Shown in pieces: positions 1-8,043 of a DNA stretch of 64,000 nucleotides; the first letter of the stretch is position 1; the number at the start of each line of letters is the position of its first letter. Origin of the DNA: Pseudoramibacter faecis (GTDB lineage: Bacteria > Bacillota > Clostridia > Eubacteriales > Eubacteriaceae); NCBI RefSeq assembly GCF_036289405.1, contig NZ_JAYFFI010000006.1, positions 38,708 through 102,707 of the forward strand. Reading direction: 5' to 3'. The notes beneath the pieces are model-generated. The model was given only the letters and a program-made list of their open reading frames with translations. It was not told the DNA's origin and made no database searches. Both the position numbers and the translations under genes were made by a program.

Positions 1-373
1 CCATGATGCGTCTTGACTGCGGCATCGCCGGCACGACCACCGCCAGCGTGTCCTCCGGCAGGCGGTCGAGCATCGCGTCGATTTCGGTGCCGATGCCGCC
101 GCGCAGCGTCGTGTCGATGCGCTTCGAAAAGTAGCGCGCCCCCAGCTTTTTAAGCGCGTCTGTCGCCGAGGCGACCCGTCCGTAGGCCTCTTCTGCCGAA
201 AGCGCTCGCGAGCTGCTGCTGATCAAAACCGCGTCGAGCGCCGACAGATCCTCGGCGCCTTCGGCCTCATCCACATTAAAAAATACGGCCGTCCTGGCTT
301 TGGATCTTGCCAGCAAAACCCCGGTGGTTGTCGCGCCGGTCAAATCATCGGCCACCACACCTATTTTTGGCAT
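1..373 (-). CDS. Four-carbon sugar-acid kinase (DUF1537 family), N-terminal part
   Basis: The first 124 codons of a kinase of the DtnK/OtnK (four-carbon acid sugar kinase) family; the rest lies beyond the window edge. The start MPKIGVVADDLTGATTTGVL carries the ADDLTGA nucleotide/substrate motif of the family, and the region around SKRIDTTLRGGIGTEID matches the conserved K-x-DSTLRG-like motif. Family members phosphorylate D-threonate, D-erythronate or related acids with ATP. It starts 19 bp after the stop of a PdxA-like dehydrogenase, the usual partner that oxidises and decarboxylates the 4-phospho acid, so the pair likely works in D-threonate or erythronate catabolism. The exact substrate cannot be told from the sequence. 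Confidence 0.85.
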   Translation of the reverse strand, partial: MPKIGVVADDLTGATTTGVLLARSKARTAVFFNVDEAEGAEDLSALDAVLISSSSRALSAEEAYGRVASATDALKKLGARYFSKRIDTTLRGGIGTEIDAMLDRLPEDTLAVVVPAMPQSRRIM

Positions 374-392
374 CTCGTCCCCCCTTGTTTTA

Positions 393-1412
393 TTATTCCG
401 CCGCCCCGCCGTGCTTTCTGATCGCGTATTCCGCGCACACTTTGGTCGACTCGATCAGGCTGACACAATTCGCAATGCCCTTCCCGGCGATATCGAAGGC
501 CGTGCCGTGATCCACCGAGCCGCGGATAAACGGCAGCCCCCAGGTGATCGTGACCGATTTTTCAAAATCGAGGGTCTTGCAGGCGATGTGCCCCTGGTCG
601 TGATATTCCGACAAGATGGCGTCAAACTTGCCGCTCTTGCCGATATTGAAGATCGAGTCGGCGGGAATGGGCCCGACAGCGTTGATGCCCTCGGCCTTCG
701 CCGCTGCAACCGCCGGTTCGATTTCGTCGATTTCTTCCCGGCCGAACAAGCCGTTATCGCCGTTGTGGGGGTTGATCCCCGCCACCGCGATAAGCGGATG
801 GTCGATGCCGACGCCTCGCAGCTCTTTATCGATGTTGCGGATATAATCGAGCACGACATCCTTAGTGGCAAAATGAACCGCGTCGATGAGCGACATGTGC
901 CGGCTGACGAAAAACACCCGCAGCTTGTGACAGGAAAACATTGTCAGCGCGTAAGGGGATTTGGTCGCATTTTGATAAATTTCTGTGTGGCCCGGTTCCT
1001 TCACGCCGGCCAGTTTAATCGCCTGCTTGTTAATCGGCGCCGTCGAAACCGCGTCGACCTTCCCGGCCAAACCCAGCTCGATGGATTTCATGATGAAATC
1101 AATGGCCATCTGTCCGGCCAGCCTCTGAACCGTGCCCCACTGCAGCGAATCGGTGTCGTAATCCCCGGTTTCGATAACGTCGATGACCCCGAAGGTGTAT
1201 TCGGCTTCGGTGGGATTCGAGATCCGGTGGAACTGAACGCTTTTGCCCAAAACGGCTGCGGCTTTTTCAAGCACGGTTACACTGCCGATCACAAAGGGCC
1301 TGCAGCAGGCATGAATATCGCGATTCAGCATCGTCCCAATTACCGTTTCAGGGCCGATGCCGACCGGGTCGCCCATGGTAATGGCCATAACGGGTTTAAA
1401 TTGTGTTGCCAT
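393..1412 (-). CDS. pdxA2: 4-phospho-D-threonate / 4-hydroxythreonine-4-phosphate dehydrogenase family (PdxA2-like)
   Basis: 339 residues, full length for the PdxA family. The start MATQFKPVMAITMGDPVGIGPE has the family signature TMGDPxGIGPE; later HTEIYQ, a metal-binding HDQGHI stretch and the C-terminal GLPFIRGSVDHGTAFDIAG are also typical. The start is preceded by an AAAGGA ribosome binding site. PdxA proteins oxidise the hydroxyl of 4-phosphohydroxy acids with NAD and lose CO2. Because it sits directly upstream of a four-carbon acid kinase and not near vitamin B6 genes, the PdxA2 role (4-phospho-D-threonate or erythronate to dihydroxyacetone phosphate) is more likely than pyridoxal phosphate synthesis; this is inferred from context. 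Confidence 0.88.
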   Translation of the reverse strand: MATQFKPVMAITMGDPVGIGPETVIGTMLNRDIHACCRPFVIGSVTVLEKAAAVLGKSVQFHRISNPTEAEYTFGVIDVIETGDYDTDSLQWGTVQRLAGQMAIDFIMKSIELGLAGKVDAVSTAPINKQAIKLAGVKEPGHTEIYQNATKSPYALTMFSCHKLRVFFVSRHMSLIDAVHFATKDVVLDYIRNIDKELRGVGIDHPLIAVAGINPHNGDNGLFGREEIDEIEPAVAAAKAEGINAVGPIPADSIFNIGKSGKFDAILSEYHDQGHIACKTLDFEKSVTITWGLPFIRGSVDHGTAFDIAGKGIANCVSLIESTKVCAEYAIRKHGGAAE

Positions 1413-1605
1413 TTTAAAGTCCTTTCGTTTGTTTTCTTTTTTCTTCGTTTATTGTTTCAATTTTCTTCATCATCTATTCTATCAGCTCATTTAATCCATT
1501 TCAAGTCGTTTTTAATTATTTTTTAAATTATTTTCCTTTCTTTTATTTTTGGATTTTTATTTTTTTCTTATGTTTCTTTGATTCCCCGACGCGGATACCC
1601 CGTCT
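1413..1605. other. Non-coding region upstream of pdxA2, very T-rich on the plus strand
   Basis: About 165 bases from 1413 are almost only T with some A and C on the plus strand, so the pdxA2 leader transcript would be purine-rich. It must carry the pdxA2 promoter, but I cannot single out a convincing -35/-10 pair in such biased sequence. No ORF with a ribosome binding site was seen. Confidence 0.5.
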
Positions 1606-1642
1606 TTGACAATTTGACAATCGCCGTTCTCCGTGGGATAAT
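1606..1642 (+). promoter_or_regulatory. Sigma-A promoter of the thiamine salvage operon
   Basis: A consensus -35 TTGACA at 1614-1619 and a -10 GATAAT at 1637-1642 are separated by 17 bp. The -35 is part of a tandem 8-bp repeat TTGACAAT (first copy from 1606). Initiation near 1649 would place the TPP aptamer at the very 5' end of the transcript. Confidence 0.75.
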
Positions 1643-1653
1643 CAATTTGTTTC

Positions 1654-1733
1654 ACACAGGGGAGCCACGCGCTGAGAGGAAGCCTTTGCTTCGACCCTTC
1701 ACCTGATGCGGATAATGCCGACGTAGGAAGTGC
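1654..1733 (+). ncRNA. TPP riboswitch (THI element)
   Basis: The conserved blocks of the thiamine pyrophosphate aptamer are all present in order: GGGGAGCC at the 5' side, GCTGAGAGGA, GACCCTTCACCTGAT, GGATAATGCC and ACGTAGGAAGTG at the 3' side. It lies just after a strong promoter and is followed within 25 bp by an intrinsic terminator, so it should act by transcription termination when TPP is bound. The regulated genes are thiW and thiM. Confidence 0.95.
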
Positions 1734-1753
1734 CTGGATCACAACGATGCTCA

Positions 1754-1788
1754 AAACGGCAGGCCGCGATGGCGCTCCTGCCGTTTTT
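1754..1788 (+). terminator. Riboswitch-controlled intrinsic terminator
   Basis: A 10-bp stem AAACGGCAGG / CCTGCCGTTT closes a 13-base loop and runs into five T. It sits directly downstream of the TPP aptamer and is the expected expression platform. Confidence 0.88.
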
Positions 1789-1796
1789 GTTGTTTG

Positions 1797-2040
1797 ATTC
1801 AATCTGCGCACAGCGCGAAAGGATGTGACCATTGGGAAGATAGGCACCTGCAGCCGCGGGAGCGGGCCGGAGGGGAGCGCCTCGGGTCCGAGCCGATACC
1901 AGCGATGGGAAGCCGTGTTCCGGCGTGAGAGGAGACCAGCGAGTCTCGACCGAGAAACGTCGTCCGGCCCGGGCGATCTGTCGTCTTTGGAAGACCGCTG
2001 CTCTTGGCGGCTCCGCTTTGAATGTTTTCCTTCAGGAGGT
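1797..2040 (+). other. Long GC-rich, hairpin-rich leader between the TPP terminator and thiW
   Basis: About 240 bases lie between the riboswitch terminator and the thiW start. No reading frame here has a ribosome binding site and the sequence matches no protein I know. Several short stems can be drawn (GCCG/CGGC near 1913-1925, GAGAC/GTCTC near 1935-1950, GTCTT/AAGAC near 1982-1995). I do not recognise it as a known riboswitch class. It could be a structured leader, an sRNA or decayed sequence. Confidence 0.4.
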
Positions 2041-2044
2041 TCTC

Positions 2045-2575
2045 GTGTCTCAATCTACTTTTAATACGCGCAAGCTTGCCATTGCGGCCCTGCTTTGTGC
2101 CCTCGCCGTCATCGGCTCTTTGTTTTCTTTTCCGGTTTTCGGTTCCAAATGCGCACCGGTGCAGCACATGGTCAATATTCTCTGTGCCGTCCTGCTCGGG
2201 CCTTTCTGGGGCGTGTTCGTCGCCTTTGCCGCAAGCCTTCTGCGCAATCTCTTCGGCCTCGGCACGGTGCTGGCCTTCCCCGGCAGCATGTGCGGCGCTT
2301 TGCTTTGCGGCTTGGTTTACTGGCGCTTTAAAAATCTTTTTGCCACCCTGGCAGCAGAAATCTTTGGCACCGGCATCGTCGGCGGTCTGCTGTCCTATCC
2401 CGTCGCTGTGACCTTCATGGGGATTGCCGCCGGTTCCGTTGCATTTTACGCCTTTGTGGTGCCCTTTCTGATTTCCACAATCGGCGGCGCCATCCTCGCC
2501 GGTATTCTGGTTGCTGCCCTGCAGAAGAGCGGCGCCTTGGGCAGGATGCAACTGAGCCTTCGTCCTCGCGCATGA
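2045..2575 (+). CDS. thiW: Energy-coupling thiazole/thiamine-precursor transporter ThiW
   Basis: 176 residues from a GTG start chosen because AGGAGG lies 5 bases before it. The protein is highly hydrophobic with about five membrane segments and shows the ThiW-like stretch CAPVQHMVNILCAVLLGPFW followed by a G-rich PGSMCGALLCG segment. ThiW is the substrate-binding S component thought to import the thiazole moiety (or HET) for salvage. It overlaps thiM by 4 bp (ATGA), so both are co-translated under the TPP riboswitch. Confidence 0.9.
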   Translation: MSQSTFNTRKLAIAALLCALAVIGSLFSFPVFGSKCAPVQHMVNILCAVLLGPFWGVFVAFAASLLRNLFGLGTVLAFPGSMCGALLCGLVYWRFKNLFATLAAEIFGTGIVGGLLSYPVAVTFMGIAAGSVAFYAFVVPFLISTIGGAILAGILVAALQKSGALGRMQLSLRPRA

Positions 2576-3363
2576 GCGACCGTCTAAAAGCTTTGCGCGC
2601 GGCCCGGCCGCTGGTGCATTGCGTCGCCAATACGGTCTCCTCCGAGAGCTGTGCCAACCTGCTGCTGGCCCTCGGAGCGAGCCCCATCATGGCGCACGCT
2701 CCGGAGGAAATGGCCGCTGTCACCGCCGCAGCCCAGGCCACCGTGCTCAATACCGGCACCCCGGATGCCGCCAAATGGACCGCCTGCTGCACCTGTCTTC
2801 GCGCCGCCGATCATCCCGTCGTTCTCGATCCGGTCGGCGTCGGCGTGAGTCCCTGGCGCAAGACGGCCATTCGCCAATTGCTCGCCATCCGGTCTCCAGC
2901 CATTTTGCGGGTCAATGCCGGCGAAGCCCAAACCCTCCTGGGTATGGACAGCCGCAGCCAGGGCGTTGACTGCCCCAAGGGACTTCCCCGCGATCAGGCG
3001 ACGTCCCTGGCGCGGCGCCTCGCCCAAATCCGGCGCTGCGTGGTTTTACTCACCGGTACGCTGGACGCTGTCAGCGACGGCCAAAGAACCTATTGCATTG
3101 CCGGCGGCTCCCCACTGATGAGTCAAATCACCGGCAGCGGCGATATGCTCTCCTGCCTTTGCGGCGCCTTCGCCACGGTGGCCGATGCCTTCACGGCGGC
3201 CGTCACCGCATCCGCTTTCTGGAAGCTTTGCGCCGAGCGCGCGGCGGCAACCACTTCGGCTCCCGGCTGCCTTCGCGCCGCTTTAATCGACAACGTCTAT
3301 ACCGTCGACGATCACGAGCTCGCGGCGGCCATGGCGGGGCGCGGCCTTTTATCCTTCATCTGA
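2572..3363 (+). CDS. thiM: Hydroxyethylthiazole kinase
   Basis: 263 residues, normal family length. It phosphorylates 4-methyl-5-hydroxyethylthiazole for thiamine salvage. Seen: the N-terminal VANTVSSESCANLLLALGASPIMA block, the LDPVGVG motif and the anion-hole motif GSGDML near residue 190. Many ThiM proteins carry GTGCML with Cys at this place; here it is Asp, as in ribokinase-type enzymes, where it is the catalytic base. Translationally coupled to thiW. Confidence 0.94.
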   Translation: MSDRLKALRAARPLVHCVANTVSSESCANLLLALGASPIMAHAPEEMAAVTAAAQATVLNTGTPDAAKWTACCTCLRAADHPVVLDPVGVGVSPWRKTAIRQLLAIRSPAILRVNAGEAQTLLGMDSRSQGVDCPKGLPRDQATSLARRLAQIRRCVVLLTGTLDAVSDGQRTYCIAGGSPLMSQITGSGDMLSCLCGAFATVADAFTAAVTASAFWKLCAERAAATTSAPGCLRAALIDNVYTVDDHELAAAMAGRGLLSFI

Positions 3364-3467
3364 CACGCGCCGCGTGTCTTTTTTATTTGCAAAACCAACC
3401 CGTCTTGCATACAATAAGGCCATCCCATCCGGACTTAAAATTTCATTCGAGCACATGTGAGGTTATC

Positions 3468-4340
3468 ATGCACCGCTTTCATCCCATTCGCCGCAAAGGT
3501 CCCCGCCCGGTAATGCGTCAGCAGGTTTACGAAGCCGAGGGCATCGCCACCGAAATCCTGACCTTCCCCAGCCTCGATGCCACCGGCATCGTCGATCATT
3601 TTTTCTCCACCCGCATCGGCGGCCACAGCACCGGCGACTGCGCCGAAATGAATTTTAACTTTCACCGCGAGGCCGACGCCCGGTCTGTCGCTGCCAACTA
3701 TCGCCGGGCCGCTGCCATTCTGGGCGGCGGGCGCACCATCTCTGACTTTGTCATCACCCGGCAGACACACAGCGATCATATCCGACGCGTGACCGCGGCC
3801 GACCGAGGACAGGGCGTTGCCCGGCCGGCGGACTACAACGCCGTCGACGCCTTGATCACCAACGAGTCCGGCATTATTCTCGCTGCCTATACCGCCGACT
3901 GCGTGCCCGTATATCTGGTGGACCCGGTGCACCGGGCCATCGGCCTGGCCCATTCCGGCTGGCGGGGTACCGTCGCCAAAATCACAACTAAAACCCTAGC
4001 CGCCATGCACGCGGCCTACGGCACGAACCCTGCAGAGTGCATCTGCGCCATCGGCCCGTCCATCTGCCGGGATTGTTATGAAATCTCCGAAGATGTGGCC
4101 GATGCCTTCCGCGGCGCTTTCGGCGCGGATGCCGCGTCACTGCTCACACCCGCGCGTCCAGGCCACTGTCTGCTCGATCTTTGGGCCGCCAACCGCCTGA
4201 TCCTCGAGGATGCCGGCGTGCCCTCCGCCGCCATCGCCGTCACCGATATCTGCACCCGCTGCAACTCCGAGCTACTCTTCTCCCACCGCGCCGCCGGCGA
4301 GCGCCGGGGCAACTGCTGCGCGTTTTTGAGTTTAAAATGA
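3468..4340 (+). CDS. pgeF: YfiH/LACC1-family peptidoglycan-editing factor / purine nucleoside phosphorylase
   Basis: 290 residues from an ATG preceded by GTGAGG. The family motifs are clear: RQTHSDHIR, YTADCVPVYLVD, LAHSGWRGTVAKI and AIGPSICRDCYEI, with the zinc-binding His and Cys residues intact. Related proteins act as multi-copper-like oxidases in older annotation, but characterised members are purine nucleoside phosphorylases/adenosine deaminases, and in E. coli YfiH limits wrong L-Ser use in peptidoglycan. It stands alone, 104 bp after thiM. Confidence 0.88.
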   Translation: MHRFHPIRRKGPRPVMRQQVYEAEGIATEILTFPSLDATGIVDHFFSTRIGGHSTGDCAEMNFNFHREADARSVAANYRRAAAILGGGRTISDFVITRQTHSDHIRRVTAADRGQGVARPADYNAVDALITNESGIILAAYTADCVPVYLVDPVHRAIGLAHSGWRGTVAKITTKTLAAMHAAYGTNPAECICAIGPSICRDCYEISEDVADAFRGAFGADAASLLTPARPGHCLLDLWAANRLILEDAGVPSAAIAVTDICTRCNSELLFSHRAAGERRGNCCAFLSLK

Positions 4341-4359
4341 TTTTCTTCAATAAAAAAAC

Positions 4360-4405
4360 GCCGCTTCCTTTTTCACCCTTCGATGATTCGGAAACGGCGC
4401 CTGCT
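4360..4405 (-). terminator. Intrinsic terminator of the small membrane protein gene
   Basis: On the minus strand a GGCGCCGTTTCC arm can pair with GGAAGCGGCG across a long loop (one mismatch) and is followed by seven T. The plus strand also has T-rich sequence, so it may serve pgeF from the other side. Confidence 0.55.
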
Positions 4406-4618
4406 TTAGCACGCGGCCCTCAGCCAGCGAATGAGCCACACCACGCCCAGAAGCACAAAAACGCCCCCGGCCGCGCAACAAAAGATGGCCACACCGCGTT
4501 CGGTACCCGCTGCCGCCTTGCCCCCGCCATAAAGCAGCAGCAAAAAACCAAAGGCCAGATTCGCCAGCATGCTGCTCATCGCCTGCTGTTTCGAATAGTT
4601 TTTATTCCGATTGAACAA
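4406..4618 (-). CDS. Small two-helix membrane protein, unknown function
   Basis: 70 residues with a basic N-terminus (MFNRNKNYSKQQ) and two hydrophobic segments, about residues 16-33 and 41-64. The start follows a GGGGAUC-like purine-rich stretch. No family recognised. It is convergent with pgeF and divergent from the LOG gene. Its own terminator and clean membrane topology argue that it is a real gene. Confidence 0.55.
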   Translation of the reverse strand: MFNRNKNYSKQQAMSSMLANLAFGFLLLLYGGGKAAAGTERGVAIFCCAAGGVFVLLGVVWLIRWLRAAC

Positions 4619-4767
4619 AGAAGATCCCCTCTCTTTTTTCGCCCATTATACCTTTGGCGTTTGCGGCCTGTCAATGCGCCGGCTTCCGCCGGGCAATTAA
4701 GCCAGCGTTCAGCCACACCTGCTATTTTATATAGTACTCAATTTCATCGACTAACAAGGAGCAAATC

Positions 4768-5307
4768 ATGAACATCACTGTTTTCTGCGGATCGCGCTTC
4801 GGCACCGACCCTGACTTTAAACAAGCAGCTGCCGATCTGGGCACCTGGATTGGCAAAAACGGCCACTGCCTGATTTACGGCAGCGGCTGGACCGGCCTGA
4901 TGGGCACCGTTGCCGACGCGACCTTAGATGCCGGCGGTCAGGTGATCGGCGTTATTCCCGAATTTCTCAAGGCCATCGAAAAGCCTCACGAACTCATCAA
5001 CAAAACCATCACCGTGGAAACCATGACCGAGCGCAAAACCATCATGCGCAAGTTGGGCGACGCTTTTATCGCCCTGCCCGGCGGCCCAGGCACGATGGAA
5101 GAAATCACCGAGGTGATTTCTTTGGCCAAGCTCAACCGGCACCGCAAGCCCTGCATCGTTTTTAATCAAAAGGGCTTTTACGACTCATTTAAGACGCTTT
5201 ACGACGAAATGGTCGCCAAGGATTTCCTCGATCAGCCCGGCCGGGACAAGATCGTCATTGCCGACAGCATCGAAGCCGTCGAAGCTGTCTTGGTCCATCA
5301 ACAATAA
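4768..5307 (+). CDS. LOG-family nucleoside 5'-monophosphate phosphoribohydrolase
   Basis: 179 residues with the family signature PGGPGTMEEITE (residues about 110-121) and the upstream motifs YGSGWTGLMG and MTERKTIM with the conserved Arg. LOG proteins cleave the N-glycosidic bond of cytokinin riboside or other nucleoside monophosphates to the base and ribose 5-phosphate. In bacteria of this kind the true substrate is usually unknown. An AAGGAG site lies 6 bases before the ATG. Monocistronic, ended by a strong terminator. Confidence 0.9.
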   Translation: MNITVFCGSRFGTDPDFKQAAADLGTWIGKNGHCLIYGSGWTGLMGTVADATLDAGGQVIGVIPEFLKAIEKPHELINKTITVETMTERKTIMRKLGDAFIALPGGPGTMEEITEVISLAKLNRHRKPCIVFNQKGFYDSFKTLYDEMVAKDFLDQPGRDKIVIADSIEAVEAVLVHQQ

Positions 5308-5308
5308 A

Positions 5309-5348
5309 CGCACAAAAATAAGGGACTGCAATCCCTTATTTTTGTGCG
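5309..5348. terminator. Bidirectional terminator
   Basis: A 17-bp perfect stem from CGCACAAAAATAAGGGA to its complement closes a CTGCAA loop. Runs of T/A flank the GC core on both sides, so it can end the LOG gene on plus and the DUF554 gene on minus. Confidence 0.88.
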
Positions 5349-5371
5349 CCGATTCGCGCGGCCGTCAGCCG

Positions 5372-6100
5372 TTAAAGCAGCGGCATCAGATAGGTTGTCC
5401 ACGCCCAGCTGAATGGAATGGCCAGAACCATGGCAGGCAGCATGTTGGCGATGGGAAATTCCTTGATGCCGGCAATGCACAGTCCTGTCGCGATGAGCAG
5501 GATGCCGCCGCAGGCTTTAAAATCTGCGATCATCATCGGCGTGGTCACCGGCAAGATCAACCGCGCCAGCACGAACATCAACGAAAATACGGCCAGCTGC
5601 GGAATCGCCACGGCCGAAATCACCGGTCCCAATTTGGTCGCAAAAATCATCGCCGTGAAGAAATCGAGCACCGACTTGGACAGAAGAATGGCGATATTTC
5701 CCGTCATACCGGCATTCAGACTGCCGTAAATCCCCGTCGCGCTGGAGCAGAACAGCACGATCACCGTCAAGAGCTGCATATTGAAGACCTCTTCCGAGAG
5801 GCCTTTTTTCTGCGGCCGGGGAAAAACCCGCGCAGCCAGCCGCTGCAAGCCCGTGCCGCCCCGGCGGATCAGCACATCCAGCCCGAAAATCAAACCGAGC
5901 ACCGTGCCCACCACCACGGACAGAATCACCGCGGGCATGTTCTTCATCATCACAATGGAGGCCACACCCATCCCCACCGCGCAGACACTGAAAGCCAACT
6001 TGATCTTCTCCATAAAAGCCTCGGGGATCCTCGGCCCCAACCCGGAGCCGATCAGCCCCCCGAGCACCACCGCCAATACGTTTACTGCAATACCAATCAT
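5372..6100 (-). CDS. DUF554-family integral membrane protein
   Basis: 242 residues, about seven hydrophobic segments, starting MIGIAVNVLAVVLGGLIGS with the GGLIG motif of DUF554 (YdfK/YqgA-like). A second conserved stretch is MTGNIAILLSKSVLDFFTAMIFAT. The function of the family is unknown. GGGGAGG lies 6 bases before the ATG. It is downstream of metI in the same direction with a 61-bp gap, so it may be read from the metNI promoter. Confidence 0.85.
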   Translation of the reverse strand: MIGIAVNVLAVVLGGLIGSGLGPRIPEAFMEKIKLAFSVCAVGMGVASIVMMKNMPAVILSVVVGTVLGLIFGLDVLIRRGGTGLQRLAARVFPRPQKKGLSEEVFNMQLLTVIVLFCSSATGIYGSLNAGMTGNIAILLSKSVLDFFTAMIFATKLGPVISAVAIPQLAVFSLMFVLARLILPVTTPMMIADFKACGGILLIATGLCIAGIKEFPIANMLPAMVLAIPFSWAWTTYLMPLL

Positions 6101-6161
6101 CCGTTAACCTCCCCTGTAAATTCTTTTTGCCGCGGTTTGCGTCTCCCCGGTCGCCTGCCGG

Positions 6162-6863
6162 TTACTTCTTCAGTCGCTTATCGCTGGCGATCGCCCAGTG
6201 ATCGCCCACCGTCTGGAAAATCTGCACCAGCACGATCAGCAGGATCACCGCCGCCACCATCACCAGATATTTATAGCGATAATAGCCGTAGTTGATGGCG
6301 ATTTTCCCGAGGCCGCCGCCGCCGATGATACCGCTCATCGCCGAATAGGACAAAATGGTCGTGATGGCGATGGTCGCGTTAGACACCAGCGAGGGCACGC
6401 TTTCCGGGATCATCACCTTGGTGATAATCTGAAACGGGGACGCGCCCATGCTCTGGGCCGCCTCCACGATATTCGGATCCACCTCCCGCAGGCTGCTTTC
6501 CACCAGACGCGCCACAAAGGGAAAGGACGCGATCACCAGCGGCACGATGGAGGCCGTGGTCCCGATAGAGGTGCCGACGATGGCCCGAGTCAGCGGGATC
6601 ACGAGGATCATCAGAATCAAAAAAGGCACCGAGCGCAGCAGGTTAATGACGATGCCCAGCCCGTGCATCAGGCCGCGGGGCAGGGGCAGCACGCCGTCTT
6701 TATCACCCACCACCAGCAAAATACCCAGCGGCAGACCGATGACGATGGCCAGCGCCGTGGCCACAAAGGTGATATAAACCGTTTCCCACAATGCCAGGGG
6801 AAATTCCGTCTGGATGATGGCAAGCGCCTCCCGGGACGCCGCCGATACCAACAAACCGCTCAT
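6162..6863 (-). CDS. metI: Methionine ABC transporter permease
   Basis: 233 residues with five to six membrane segments and the permease EAA loop VEAAQSMGASPFQIITKVMIPES near residues 133-155, which contacts the ATPase. Typical length for MetI. It overlaps metN by 4 bp. It forms the channel of the MetNIQ importer for D/L-methionine, in the cytoplasmic membrane. Confidence 0.95.
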   Translation of the reverse strand: MSGLLVSAASREALAIIQTEFPLALWETVYITFVATALAIVIGLPLGILLVVGDKDGVLPLPRGLMHGLGIVINLLRSVPFLILMILVIPLTRAIVGTSIGTTASIVPLVIASFPFVARLVESSLREVDPNIVEAAQSMGASPFQIITKVMIPESVPSLVSNATIAITTILSYSAMSGIIGGGGLGKIAINYGYYRYKYLVMVAAVILLIVLVQIFQTVGDHWAIASDKRLKK

Positions 6864-7864
6864 GCTCTCACCTCCTCAGCGCGCACACCGCCGCTTCGGT
6901 TCAGATAGGCCAGGGCGTCCTCAAAATCGTTCTCCCGGTCCTCAATGCTCAAAATCATTTTGCCAAAGGCCTTCCCTGCCACCGAACGGGTCGAGGCCGA
7001 GAGAATATTGGCCTGAATTCCCTTCTCGATGGCCAGCTTCGCGATGAGCGGTGTCTCCGTGGTCTCCGAATCGTCGAAGGACAGGCGCATGGCCCGAGAA
7101 CCTTCGGGAATCACAAAGTTTTCGTCATCCCGGTCCGGATTGACCAGGCGTTTAGCCGCATCACTCCGGGGATTGGCAAAGACCGAACGCACCGATCCCT
7201 TCTCCACCACGGTGCCCCGGTCCAAAATCGCCACTTTGTTGCAGATGGCCTCCACCACCGACATCTGGTGGGTGATGATGATGACGGTGATACCCAGCTT
7301 GCGGTTGATCTCCTGGATGAGCGCGAGAATCTGCTGGGTAGTTTTCGGATCGAGGGCGCTGGTTGCTTCGTCGCAAAGCAGCACCCTGGGATTGGTGGCC
7401 AGTGCCCGGGCGATGGCGATACGCTGTTGCTGCCCGCCGGAAAGCTGCGCCGGATAGGCCCCCGCCTTGTCCGGCAGGCCGACCGTCTCCAGCAGCTCCC
7501 TGGCACGGGTTTCGGCTTTCGCCTTGGGCGTCCCCGTCAGCTCCAACGGAAAGCAAACGTTTTTCAGACAGGTACGCTGCATCAGCAGATTAAAATTCTG
7601 GAAAATCATCGTCACGCCGCGCCGCACCTGGCGCAGATCCTTTTCCGACAGGGTGCCGACATCGGTCCCGTCGATGGTCACGCTGCCTTCCGTGGGCCGC
7701 TCGAGCATGTTGATGCAGCGAACAAGGGTGCTCTTGCCCGCGCCGCTCATGCCGATGATCCCGTAAATATCGCCGTCGTCCATGGTGATGTCGATATGCT
7801 TCAGGGCGTGAACCTCGCGGTCCGCCGTCTCGAAGGTTTTCGACAGATTTTTGATCGCAATCAT
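6860..7864 (-). CDS. metN: Methionine ABC transporter ATP-binding protein
   Basis: 334 residues; the ATG at 7864 was chosen because AGGAGA lies 7 bases upstream and MIAIKNLSKTF is the usual N-terminus. Walker A GMSGAGKST, signature LSGGQQQR, Walker B LLCDEATSAL and the H-loop ITHQM are present. The last ~90 residues form a NIL domain, which in MetN binds methionine and inhibits transport when the cell is replete. Own promoter lies upstream at 7991-8019. Confidence 0.95.
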   Translation of the reverse strand: MIAIKNLSKTFETADREVHALKHIDITMDDGDIYGIIGMSGAGKSTLVRCINMLERPTEGSVTIDGTDVGTLSEKDLRQVRRGVTMIFQNFNLLMQRTCLKNVCFPLELTGTPKAKAETRARELLETVGLPDKAGAYPAQLSGGQQQRIAIARALATNPRVLLCDEATSALDPKTTQQILALIQEINRKLGITVIIITHQMSVVEAICNKVAILDRGTVVEKGSVRSVFANPRSDAAKRLVNPDRDDENFVIPEGSRAMRLSFDDSETTETPLIAKLAIEKGIQANILSASTRSVAGKAFGKMILSIEDRENDFEDALAYLNRSGGVRAEEVRA

Positions 7865-7990
7865 TGCTTTTCTCCTCATCAACCCAATCGCGCGATGCAC
7901 GCGAGTGCGCCCGCTGTGCGGCCTCGGCGCGATGCTGTCAAACGCAGGTAATAAAATGCGCCGGTCTGCCCATGAGCAGCCGACGCATAT

Positions 7991-8019
7991 ATTATACCGA
8001 TTCCCGAATGTCTTTTCAA
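7991..8019 (-). promoter_or_regulatory. Promoter of metNI
   Basis: On the minus strand a TTGAAA (-35) and a perfect TATAAT (-10) are 17 bp apart, in the 179-bp gap between metQ and metN. The leader to metN is about 120 bases and GC-rich. Confidence 0.75.
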
Positions 8020-8043
8020 AACTTTTTCAGATGCGCTGCCCGC

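Noticed and set aside
300..1526. Long plus-strand open frame opposite pdxA2
   Set aside because: It mirrors the PdxA2 gene on the other strand, has no ribosome binding site and no recognisable protein motif; high G+C makes such mirror frames common throughout the window.
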